From assembly GCF_904066215.1 (NCBI RefSeq), contig NZ_LR880474.1, forward strand, positions 620,001-684,000: DNA of 64,000 nucleotides, read 5' to 3'. The notes beneath the pieces are model-generated. The model was given only the letters and a program-made list of their open reading frames with translations. It was not told the origin of the DNA and made no database searches. This DNA comes from Microbacterium sp. Nx66 (lineage in GTDB: Bacteria > Actinomycetota > Actinomycetes > Actinomycetales > Microbacteriaceae). The translations under genes were made by a program, and so were the position numbers. Positions 7,915-14,523 of the stretch are shown here, one piece after another (position 1 is the stretch's first letter; every line of letters starts with the position of its first letter).

Positions 7915-8378
7915 TCAGCGGTACTGACGAGCCTGCGCCGCGAGAATCGCTTCGCGCATCACGTCGCCGAGTTCGGCGACGATGATCTCGATGCCGGCGT
8001 CGCGGATGGAAGCCGTCAGCCACGCGCCCGGGCGATGCAGGTAGCTGGCCGCCGCCTCGTCAGCCACGGCGAGGATGAGCCGGGTCGCACCGAGCTTCTG
8101 ACCGGCCCAGGCGAGTTTGAACGCGTCGGTGGCGAGCTTGCGGGGCTGCGCACCCTTGAGTGCGCCGATACGGGCGTAGGCCTCCACGAGGACCATGCGG
8201 TCTGGGGTCGCCCGTCGATCTCCATGTGGGCGTCATCGATCGCGATCCGAGCGGGAGTGAGCGCGACGCCCAGCTGCTCGGCGACGGCCGCGACGATCGC
8301 GCGCTCCGCCATGCGCTGCTCCGCCATGCGCTGCTCGGCCGAGTCGGAGGCGTGCGGGGTGGCGGATGACGGACTCAT
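7915..8378 (-). pseudogene. Frameshifted gene, possible PD-(D/E)XK-like protein
   Basis: Two abutting frames join into one sensible protein of about 153 aa if one G is added to the GGG run (CCC at 8211-8213 on the plus strand). The first part starts at ATG 8378 (MSPSSATPHASDS...) and ends AIDDAHMEIDG. The second continues ATPDRMVLVEAYARIGALKGAQPRK, then DAFKLAW. The order Asp-Gly, then Leu-Val-Glu-Ala-Tyr, then Lys-containing helix is reminiscent of a PD-(D/E)XK nuclease core, which I infer without a search. The start overlaps the upstream stop (ATGA). A 15-bp tandem duplication near 8297-8330 encodes EQRMAEQRMAERA. It is either a decayed last gene of the RES operon or a sequencing error in a homopolymer. 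Confidence 0.6.
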
Positions 8379-8674
8379 TCCGCGGCCACCAGGTCCGCGC
8401 ACCCGATGGCGAACTTCGACGTATAGTCGACATGGCCACAGGCACTGCTTTCTGCAGCCTGGAGCTGGTCGCTCGAGACGGGCGCTTTGCCTGCAGCGGC
8501 GTGGAGAGCGTTCACTGCTGCGAGCATCTGCTCGCGTTCATAGAGAACCCATCCGAGCTCCGTGTTGCCGTCCTCGAGCTGGACAAATTCCTGGCGCCGA
8601 TAGCGCGTCTGCTGAGCACGCGTGAGCGTAGTGCGAAGGTATTCGAGGTCTTGAGACCAGGTACGGGCGGTCAT
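8375..8674 (-). CDS. Hypothetical 99-aa protein, third gene of the RES operon
   Basis: A 99-aa protein of unrecognised family. ATG 8674 is preceded by a very strong ribosome site (AAGGAGGG), in the 20-nt gap after the RES gene. The sequence is helical: Arg/Gln-rich first half (LRTTLTRAQQTRYRRQEFVQL), then WVLYEREQMLAAVNALHAAAGK, and a distinctive end AESSACGHVDYTSKFAIGCADL with two Cys and a His. Its stop overlaps the start of the frameshifted downstream gene, so the two were probably translated together. Function unknown. Presence in a toxin-like operon suggests an accessory or immunity role, as inference only. Confidence 0.65.
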   Translation of the reverse strand: MTARTWSQDLEYLRTTLTRAQQTRYRRQEFVQLEDGNTELGWVLYEREQMLAAVNALHAAAGKAPVSSDQLQAAESSACGHVDYTSKFAIGCADLVAAE

Positions 8675-8694
8675 GACACCCTCCTTTCGGGTCT

Positions 8695-9405
8695 CTACGC
8701 CAAGCCGAGGCCTAGGGTCTTCGCGAACGACTCGAGCGTCACGGTGAGTCCAGGCGAGCTGAGTTCGATGTCCGCGGTCGGGCTCACCGGCAGGGCGTCT
8801 TCGGCGCGCTCCCACAGCGCCGCGGCGCGAGCCTCGGGGAGCTGCGGACGCTGCGCGATGGTGCGGGGGCGGTAGAAGACGCCGTCGACGTCGGGATATG
8901 CCTGGTGGATGGCGCGGGCCCACGGCCGGGACAGCGACCGATCGCCAGTGTTGATCTGATCGTTCCCGCCGACGTCCGTGACCCAGGTGCTGTCGATAAG
9001 GTCGAGGAGTGTGATCTCGCGGGTGGTCGCGAACAGCACGAACCGAGGCTGCGTGCCCCCGGTCCCTCCCGCTCCGACGCCACCGCGTTCGATGACGCCT
9101 CGGTCGCTGAAGCACTCTGATAGGCAAACGAGCAGGAGGCTCTGAACTGCCGTCTCCGGTGGAACCGTGATCTGGGGCGTGACGTAGGTCACGGCGTGGT
9201 TCGGATGGTGACCCACGGGATCGGGGTGGTGATCGAATCGGCTCCCCGTGGGCCCGAAGTGGCGGAGCTCGTGCCACCGGGCAGGGTGAGCGCCGCCGGC
9301 GTCGTAGATGCGTCCGAAGATCGTGCCGGCCGGCAGCGTACGGACAGCGCTCGGGGGGAGAGGATGCGGGAACTTCGATGCGTCGGGGGCAGGAAGCGCG
9401 CTCAT
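8695..9405 (-). CDS. RES-domain protein (toxin-like)
   Basis: A 236-aa RES-domain protein. RES proteins are toxins that attack NAD+ (MbcT) or ADP-ribosylate cell proteins (ParT). Visible family features: GTIFGRIYDAGGAHPARWHELRHFGPT with the conserved Arg, LVCLSECFSDRGVIE with the Glu, LLDLIDSTWVTDVGG, and SRPWARAIHQAYPDVDGVFY. After the last Tyr the family usually has Ser (YxSR-like), but here the residues are RPRT. The third signature residue may therefore be missing or displaced, and activity is uncertain. ATG 9405 overlaps the upstream antitoxin-like stop (ATGA); the open frame upstream of it is not RES-like. Confidence 0.8.
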   Translation of the reverse strand: MSALPAPDASKFPHPLPPSAVRTLPAGTIFGRIYDAGGAHPARWHELRHFGPTGSRFDHHPDPVGHHPNHAVTYVTPQITVPPETAVQSLLLVCLSECFSDRGVIERGGVGAGGTGGTQPRFVLFATTREITLLDLIDSTWVTDVGGNDQINTGDRSLSRPWARAIHQAYPDVDGVFYRPRTIAQRPQLPEARAAALWERAEDALPVSPTADIELSSPGLTVTLESFAKTLGLGLA

Positions 9406-10115
9406 CGGATCGAGAACGCCTGCTCGGCCAGCGCCGCGACAGGTTCTGCGGGCTTGCCGGCTGCGAGCCACTGGGCAGGAGTCAGCTCGCCGTCTCCCAG
9501 GTCGGGGTGAGCGTGAGTGAGGAAGTACTCCACGGCCACGGGGTTCGCCCCTTCGGGCAGCGCTCGGCTCACCGTTCCCCAGCCCGGGAGCTCACCGTGG
9601 TCGGTGAACTGGAACGTCGGGAACCGCAGGCCGCGGCCGGGGCCCGGGATCGCGAAGAGAGTCCCCTCGCCGTGGCGCTGGCGCACTCGGCCTTCGGTCA
9701 CGTCGAGCAGTTCTGCGACGCGCTTAGTCGGCAGCGCCTCAGCGAGGATGTCCTGCTGGCGGAGGGCCGTGAGCACGCTGGGGCGCTCTTCGACAGGCAG
9801 CGCGTTCTCCGGCTCAACGAGCGAGCCGGCTGCGCGCAGTGCGTCCAGCTCAGCCTCCGTCAGCGACGAGTGCCCAGGCTCTTCCTCGAGCCGGAGCGCC
9901 TTGTTCACGCCCTGCAGGATGCTGATGAGGTGAGCGCGCCGACCGCTGGAGCCCAGCACGTTCAGCTCGTGCGCGAGCTCCTCGGCCTCGTGGTCCGTGA
10001 ATTCCACAGGACCGACGATCTTGATGGTGATCTCGCGACCTTCGTCCGACCGAGTCGCCGTGAGGTATGCGCGTCGATCGCTGCGGAGGGGGTGTGCGGT
10101 TGCGTTCGACATCAT
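9402..10115 (-). CDS. Xre/MbcA-ParS-like putative antitoxin of the RES system
   Basis: A 237-aa protein directly upstream of, and overlapping, the RES gene. The middle has a helix-turn-helix-like segment (LPTKRVAELLDVTEGRVRQRHGEGTLFAI), then a strand-rich linker (GLRFPTFQF). The end is a helical module resembling the toxin-binding domain of MbcA/ParS antitoxins (PVAVEYFLTHAHPDLGDG, LTPAQWLAAGKPAEPVAALAEQA). Before the HTH lie about 100 residues not typical of ParS, including a beta-rich segment (REITIKIVGPVEFTDHEAEELAHELNVLG). The start ATG 10115 has AGGA five nt upstream; a second ATG follows directly. It should neutralise the RES protein and repress the operon. Confidence 0.75.
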   Translation of the reverse strand: MMSNATAHPLRSDRRAYLTATRSDEGREITIKIVGPVEFTDHEAEELAHELNVLGSSGRRAHLISILQGVNKALRLEEEPGHSSLTEAELDALRAAGSLVEPENALPVEERPSVLTALRQQDILAEALPTKRVAELLDVTEGRVRQRHGEGTLFAIPGPGRGLRFPTFQFTDHGELPGWGTVSRALPEGANPVAVEYFLTHAHPDLGDGELTPAQWLAAGKPAEPVAALAEQAFSIR

Positions 10116-10683
10116 CGGATCCTAACGGTCATTAGCGAGTATAGCTTGCGTAAGCGGCGGGGGGTCACTGTTGATGCAGAACCTCAGCGATCAGGTCGAC
10201 ATCGTCGTAGTCGGCGCGGCCGGGGCAGGCGCCCGTGACCTAGCTATCGACGTCCCGCGTCGATGTGTTCAGAGCGACGTGACCACGTAGCTGCGTGGGC
10301 CGGCGTGCGCGCAACGTGAGCTGCCCCGCGAAATAAACAAAGTAAATACGATTCGGCTCATCGAGTTCAGCATCGAGCCGGGTTCATCATCATCCAGGCC
10401 GCTGGCGGTCCAATGACACACTTAGCTCCATCGGCGTCCGCTGAGGTCTCATTCCCGTGATTAGAAGGGCAGAGAGGTCAGATTTGTGCCACGCCCGGAG
10501 ACGAGTTCTGGGCGGATGAGCACAGGGCTCAGCGGAATGCTCCTACGGAGCTGGGGCGCTCGCTAAGCCCCCAGCAACCGGTTCGGGGCAGCGCGATCTG
10601 CGCCTCGAAGTGGAGAGCGCATGAGGCCAGTCGCTTCCGGGCTGCTCGCATCATCCCGCGGAGGGTGACGATCCGCCGGTCCA
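10116..10683. other. Gene-free stretch between the RES operon and the phosphoesterase
   Basis: No convincing gene on either strand. It holds the promoter side of the RES operon: CTAA-N6-TTAG at 10122-10135, and TATACT on the minus strand about 25 nt from the start codon. It also has a short AT-rich patch around 10328-10350, and a hairpin CGGCTC (10354-10359) / GAGCCG (10375-10380). Nothing else stands out. Confidence 0.5.
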
Positions 10684-11550
10684 TCAGCTGCGAACGACGG
10701 CGCCATCGCCTTGATCAGCGCGGTGCTTGTACCGTCGTCTTCCGCCGCGGATCTCGTTGAGTGGAAGTGGGCTGAACGCGAGGCCCGCGAGGTCGAGCAC
10801 TCCTGCGTTGCAGGCAAACGTGTCCCGATCGAGACTGACCACGGTCCTGCCGTCCTCGCGCTCAAACTTACCGTAAACGTGCATATGGCCGTGCATGTGC
10901 AAGCGGGGGAGCGCAGCATCAGATACACGTTGCACACGCTCTCTCTGTGCAGCAGATACGGCCAACGCCTCGGGAGGAAAATCATGCGGATTGTTCGTGA
11001 GCAGCCGCTGCACCTCCGGTACCGCGATCGCTGGAGACTCGTGCGTGAGCATAAGGTCGGCCGGGCCGCCGGCAATCGCGGCGGCTTCCATCGGTTCCGT
11101 GATGAGTTCATCCTCGAACCAGTCCTTGCCCGCAGTTCGAAACGCCTTGTCGACGCTGGACGCGCCGCCGAGCGATAGCACCTCGCGTCCCGCGATCTGA
11201 AAACGGAACGGCCGGGGGATGAGCCACACGACGTCACTGACCCTGATCGCCATACCGGAGGCGCTTTCCTGCGCCGGGGTGATGTGGTTCCACTCTTCGT
11301 GGTTGCCAGGCGTGACCAGCACGCGCTCGATGCCTGTGCGCTTCGCCCAATAATCGACCGGGCCAGTCCCGGGCTGAGCATGCTCGAAACCGTAATCTCC
11401 GAGTTGAAGGATGGTGCGCAGCGATGGGTCATGCCGACGCATCGCGGGCAGCAGCGTTTGAATCCATCCAGCATTGCCGTGGAGGTCGCCCACGACCCAC
11501 ACGCGCTCATCCGGCAGGTCGAAGCTGTCGGCTGTCTCATGGATCTGCAT
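10684..11550 (-). CDS. Metallophosphoesterase (calcineurin-like)
   Basis: A 288-aa calcineurin-fold phosphoesterase. The metal-binding blocks are in order: VVGDLHGNAGW (GDxHG), LQLGDYGF (GD), VTPGNHEEWN (GNHE), then MLTHESPA, and HMHGHMHVYGKFE (GHxH) near the end. The set is complete, so it should hydrolyse phosphomono- or diesters with two metal ions. The substrate is not evident; these proteins in accessory islands include phosphatases and nucleases. ATG 11550 is chosen over the open frame's first start, but the ribosome site is weak (GGATGG). It stands alone between two gene-free stretches. Confidence 0.8.
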   Translation of the reverse strand: MQIHETADSFDLPDERVWVVGDLHGNAGWIQTLLPAMRRHDPSLRTILQLGDYGFEHAQPGTGPVDYWAKRTGIERVLVTPGNHEEWNHITPAQESASGMAIRVSDVVWLIPRPFRFQIAGREVLSLGGASSVDKAFRTAGKDWFEDELITEPMEAAAIAGGPADLMLTHESPAIAVPEVQRLLTNNPHDFPPEALAVSAAQRERVQRVSDAALPRLHMHGHMHVYGKFEREDGRTVVSLDRDTFACNAGVLDLAGLAFSPLPLNEIRGGRRRYKHRADQGDGAVVRS

Positions 11551-11601
11551 CCATCCATCATGCCCGTGAGTGCCGACTCGGACATGGCGTCGACAACTCA
11601 A

Positions 11602-11836
11602 CGTGGAGAATGCGAAACGGCCGAGATCAGTGGGCGCCGAGCGACCATATTGTGGTCATGTTCTGGCCACCCCTGCTGCCCAGCGAAATGCCGGTGTCCC
11701 GTTAGTGACCACGAACCGGCCTGTAAAGGACCAGCTGAAGCCCGTTTTTCGGACTGCCACTAGCGACTATGTAGTGTGGGCACCGTCGGACCACTATATG
11801 GACACGAGGCGGTCACCGGCCACCCACTGCACAGTG
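11602..11836. repeat. Non-coding stretch with palindrome and degenerate repeats, next to the relaxase gene
   Basis: Contains the palindrome GACCA (11643-11647) / TGGTC (11653-11657). A degenerate 25-bp repeat is present, TGGGC(G/A)CCG...GACCA...TGG, at 11631-11655 and 11777-11801. A related AGCGACYAT...GTGG copy lies at 11762-11779. It separates the phosphoesterase start from the relaxase stop and could hold a promoter operator or element-specific binding sites. Confidence 0.4.
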
Positions 11837-13243
11837 CTAGTCGCCGATGCTCCGTTCTTGGTGATCGGGCGCGGAAAGCTCCGCCTCTTCGAAGAGTGCG
11901 GGGAACCGCAGTCGCAGCGGGCGAGGCTTGGGGGAGGTCTCCTGATTCTCACCGGTGTTAGCCTGCGGCCGCGCCGATCGCGGTTGCTCGACGTCGTGCG
12001 GACGGTAGTCGGGAACCGTGACCTCCGTTTCTGGTTCCTCTGGGTCCGCGATCCGTGGCTGAGTTTCTCGGAGTTCCGACAGTCCCATTGTGCCCGGGAC
12101 TGCGGGTAGCTCGGTGGGAGCGTGCGCACCGGAATTCTCGTGTTCGCTTGTCATCGCGTCGGCGTTTGACAGGGCTGTAGCCACCAGGCGTTGCGCGGCG
12201 CGATTTGCCTCCTGTGTCGCCTCGTCCAGAGCGATCATCATGCGTTTCTTGGGCGACAGTCGGCGTTCAACAGTCGTGTGTTGTGGCACGGACAATGTCA
12301 CCGCGCTGTTGCGAGCGAAAGCGGTCTCAACAGCGTCCCTCTCGAAGGCCGTGCCGAGTGTGGTGCAGCGGCGTCGATCACTCGGCGTTGGATCGGCTGG
12401 GGTTCGGTCCGGATTCTCGCGAAGCATGCCGTACGAAATGCCACGGCCCTTCTTGCCGCGCTGTTCGATCTGAACGCCTCGGGTTCTACCGACTTCGACG
12501 AAGCTGTCCCAGTCGACAACGGCTGGATCGGCGAGCGTGTTCTCGATGCTCGCCCTCAGCACGGTGAGACTAAAAGGTTGCTTGTTGCGGGGCGCACCGA
12601 ACTCATCCGCGAGGTCGCATTCTGTTTCCCAGATGATGTGCCGCTGCCATTCGCGAAGCTCACTGTCCGCGGTCGACCCGGCGCGGCGAAGACCGCTCGG
12701 CTCGCCCCGCTCGAAGCGCTCGTTCGCGTCGCTGAAGGCCTGCTTGAGGTCCGCTCGCTGCTCGAAGCCGCGCTGTTCAAGAACACGCTCATGTGCCTCG
12801 ACAAGGCGTGCGTGCGTGACGACTGAACTGTTGAGACTGCGGCCGGTTTTGGTCTCGATGGAGTTCGCGACGAGGTGGTTGTGCACACAGCCTGTTCGCC
12901 CGTCTCGTTGTGTTACAACGAGCACCTGTCGGCCGGGGAACCTCTCTTCTGCGAGTGCTGTCCCGAGCTTCTGAGCCGTCAGCCAGTCGTCTGGCTCTTC
13001 GGGGTCCAACTCGTCCTTCGCGAAAGACTGGATGACGTGATACGCCTGGACGAACGCGCCAGGCTTGTCCTTACCCCACTTCTTGCGGACGTCGCGCATC
13101 TGCTGCTTCGCGACCGATACCAGCATGCCGCCCACGCCGGACGCCATGACGTACCGCTCGCCATCTTGCTCGGGCTTGTCATCGAGCGCATAGTTGATCA
13201 GCGCATCGGCCGACCGCGTCGAGCTCGCCACCACAACAGGCAT
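11837..13243 (-). CDS. Relaxase / mobilization nuclease
   Basis: A 468-aa relaxase of the MobA/VirD2-like (MOBP-type) kind, which nicks oriT and stays attached to the transferred strand. The first 130 residues form the relaxase domain: a candidate nucleophilic Tyr in ALINYALDD (Tyr18), AYHVIQSFAKDELDPE, and the metal-binding block QRDGRTGCVHNHLVANSI with His121 and His123. The usual first His of the triad is Gln112 here, a possible variant. The C-terminal third is Pro/Glu-rich and probably disordered. There is no helicase domain. Its ATG lies 2 nt after the mobC-like stop, so the two are one operon, as in mobilizable elements. Confidence 0.85.
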   Translation of the reverse strand: MPVVVASSTRSADALINYALDDKPEQDGERYVMASGVGGMLVSVAKQQMRDVRKKWGKDKPGAFVQAYHVIQSFAKDELDPEEPDDWLTAQKLGTALAEERFPGRQVLVVTQRDGRTGCVHNHLVANSIETKTGRSLNSSVVTHARLVEAHERVLEQRGFEQRADLKQAFSDANERFERGEPSGLRRAGSTADSELREWQRHIIWETECDLADEFGAPRNKQPFSLTVLRASIENTLADPAVVDWDSFVEVGRTRGVQIEQRGKKGRGISYGMLRENPDRTPADPTPSDRRRCTTLGTAFERDAVETAFARNSAVTLSVPQHTTVERRLSPKKRMMIALDEATQEANRAAQRLVATALSNADAMTSEHENSGAHAPTELPAVPGTMGLSELRETQPRIADPEEPETEVTVPDYRPHDVEQPRSARPQANTGENQETSPKPRPLRLRFPALFEEAELSAPDHQERSIGD

Positions 13244-13245
13244 AA

Positions 13246-13764
13246 CTACACCGTCCCGCGCGGCGGCAGGCCATGGTCCACGAGGCGTGCGATGCGCTTC
13301 TCGATATCGTCGGGAACATCGCGTAGCTCAGCCACCGTAAGGAGAGCCTCCGAGACCTCCCCAGCGGTCACCGGGTCGCCGATATTCAGCCGCTTCGCGA
13401 TCTGATTGAGGTTGCCGCCGATATGCGCGATGTGATTGCGAATCGGACCGAGCTCGTACCCGAGCCGATCGGAGATGTCGGCCAGGCCCCAGTCGGTCAC
13501 GTTCGGGCCCTGGCGCTCGATAGCCAGCGCCCTCGCTTCCACCTCGGCGGCACCCTCACGGTCAGTAATGAGCAGGCGCAGAGCTTCGGAGAAGGAGACC
13601 TCTTCGAGGTCGCGTCCGGAGGACTTGGCCAAAGCTCGCCGCACGTCGTCGACGGCTCGTTCCTCGTCGTCGCTGAACCTCAGTGTGCGGCGCTTCGCAA
13701 AGTTGACGACCCTCTTCCTCGGACGACGCGGCGTCGCTTCGCTCGCCTTGCCGGTCCTCGTCAT
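13246..13764 (-). CDS. MobC-like relaxosome accessory protein
   Basis: A 172-aa protein with the MobC-like C-terminal signature HIGGNLNQIAKRLN, found in relaxosome proteins that bind oriT and assist nicking. The middle region (RRTLRFSDDEERAVDDVRRALAKSSG, FSEALRLLI) fits a ribbon-helix-helix-type DNA-binding fold, as in other mobilization accessory proteins. Start: ATG 13764, with AAGGGG about eight nt upstream; the longer open frame crosses the inverted-repeat region and is not credible. It lies just before the relaxase gene, and just after a 13-bp inverted repeat that may be the oriT it recognises. Confidence 0.85.
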   Translation of the reverse strand: MTRTGKASEATPRRPRKRVVNFAKRRTLRFSDDEERAVDDVRRALAKSSGRDLEEVSFSEALRLLITDREGAAEVEARALAIERQGPNVTDWGLADISDRLGYELGPIRNHIAHIGGNLNQIAKRLNIGDPVTAGEVSEALLTVAELRDVPDDIEKRIARLVDHGLPPRGTV

Positions 13765-13790
13765 CAGGTCGTCCCCTTCGCTCGGTTCTT

Positions 13791-13845
13791 TGTGCAGTCT
13801 GGGCCTTTGCTTCCCCGCTCCGCGAGGGTGGTCCCAGACTACACA
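13791..13845. other. Candidate oriT: 13-bp inverted repeat upstream of mobC
   Basis: TGTGCAGTCTGGG (13791-13803) is matched by CCCAGACTACACA (13833-13845), 12 of 13 positions complementary with a 29-nt loop. An AT-rich run (ACAAATAACGG) follows. It lies in the 300-bp gap directly 5' of the mobC-relaxase operon, the usual place of an origin of transfer. Without a known nic sequence this remains a candidate. Confidence 0.55.
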
Positions 13846-13983
13846 AATAACGGCAAGCAGTTTATCCGTCAGACATATCGCTGCGCTCCTGTCCTTGGAT
13901 ACTCCTTGGTCAGGCCTCCGGCCCGACACCCGGATGAAGGCTCCCGCCTCCACGCACAGGTCGTGGCGCCACCTTCCGAAACG

Positions 13984-14027
13984 GAGAAACCCCATCAGCG
14001 CCTCTTCGAGGGCAGATGGGGTTTCTC
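13984..14027 (-). terminator. Perfect 13-bp hairpin, likely terminator of the 138-aa gene
   Basis: GAGAAACCCCATC (13984-13996) and GATGGGGTTTCTC (14015-14027) are perfectly complementary with an 18-nt loop. It lies 41 nt after the stop of the minus-strand 138-aa gene. The T-tail is poor, so it could instead be a second structural element of the oriT region. Confidence 0.55.
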
Positions 14028-14067
14028 TACTCGCCGCGACCGCACGGGGCCGCGGGCGACGCAACGC

Positions 14068-14484
14068 TCAGGCGGCTGGCTGCTTGACCGCCGTCGGCGT
14101 GCTTGAAGTCGTCGCGACCAGGGCCGGAGAAGCCGCCTGCGGCGGTCTCTCAGCTGCCTGAGCAGGAACCTGACGATCACTGCCGACTGGTTGCGTCGTA
14201 GGCTGCTCCTCAATTGATAGCAGGACGGTGACAGCCTCGATGAGGCGAGCAGCGCGCTTGGCCTCGTCCTTATCGGACGTGACCTCGTAGCGGCCGTGCT
14301 TGCCATCACGAATGATGGGTGGTTCAGGCTGGACGTCGAGAAGCTCGTACAGCTGCTCGACGGCGTCACAGCGTGCGAACGCCGCGACCTTGATCGCGTC
14401 GTTCACGTTCTTGTCGTAGGCGTCCTGCTCGGCCTGCAGCGCGGCGATCTGCGCAGCTCGGAGCTGACTACGGGTCCTTCGCAT
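14068..14484 (-). CDS. Hypothetical helical protein of the element
   Basis: A 138-aa protein of unknown family between the ATPase gene and the mobilization operon. The first 85 residues are helical and charged (MRRTRSQLRAAQIAALQAEQ, then DAIKVAAFARCDAVEQLYELL, SDKDEAKRAARLIEAVTVLL). The last 40 are Pro/Ala/Thr/Gln-rich and probably unstructured. ATG 14484 is followed upstream by AGGAG, and it starts 39 nt after the stop of the ATPase gene, so the two are probably cotranscribed. Small helical proteins in this position of actinobacterial mobile elements often assist replication or mobilization; no direct evidence here. Confidence 0.7.
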   Translation of the reverse strand: MRRTRSQLRAAQIAALQAEQDAYDKNVNDAIKVAAFARCDAVEQLYELLDVQPEPPIIRDGKHGRYEVTSDKDEAKRAARLIEAVTVLLSIEEQPTTQPVGSDRQVPAQAAERPPQAASPALVATTSSTPTAVKQPAA

Positions 14485-14523
14485 GGTGTTCTCCTAACGG
14501 TGCGGTGTAGTGGTCAGCCCCGA

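Noticed and set aside
9378..10238. Plus-strand 286-aa frame over the RES antitoxin gene
   Set aside because: Antisense shadow; the minus-strand frame has the coherent HTH/antitoxin sequence and overlaps its neighbours in operon fashion.
10563..11585. 340-aa minus-strand frame overlapping the metallophosphoesterase
   Set aside because: It is a shifted reading of the phosphoesterase gene, rich in Ser/Arg without motifs.
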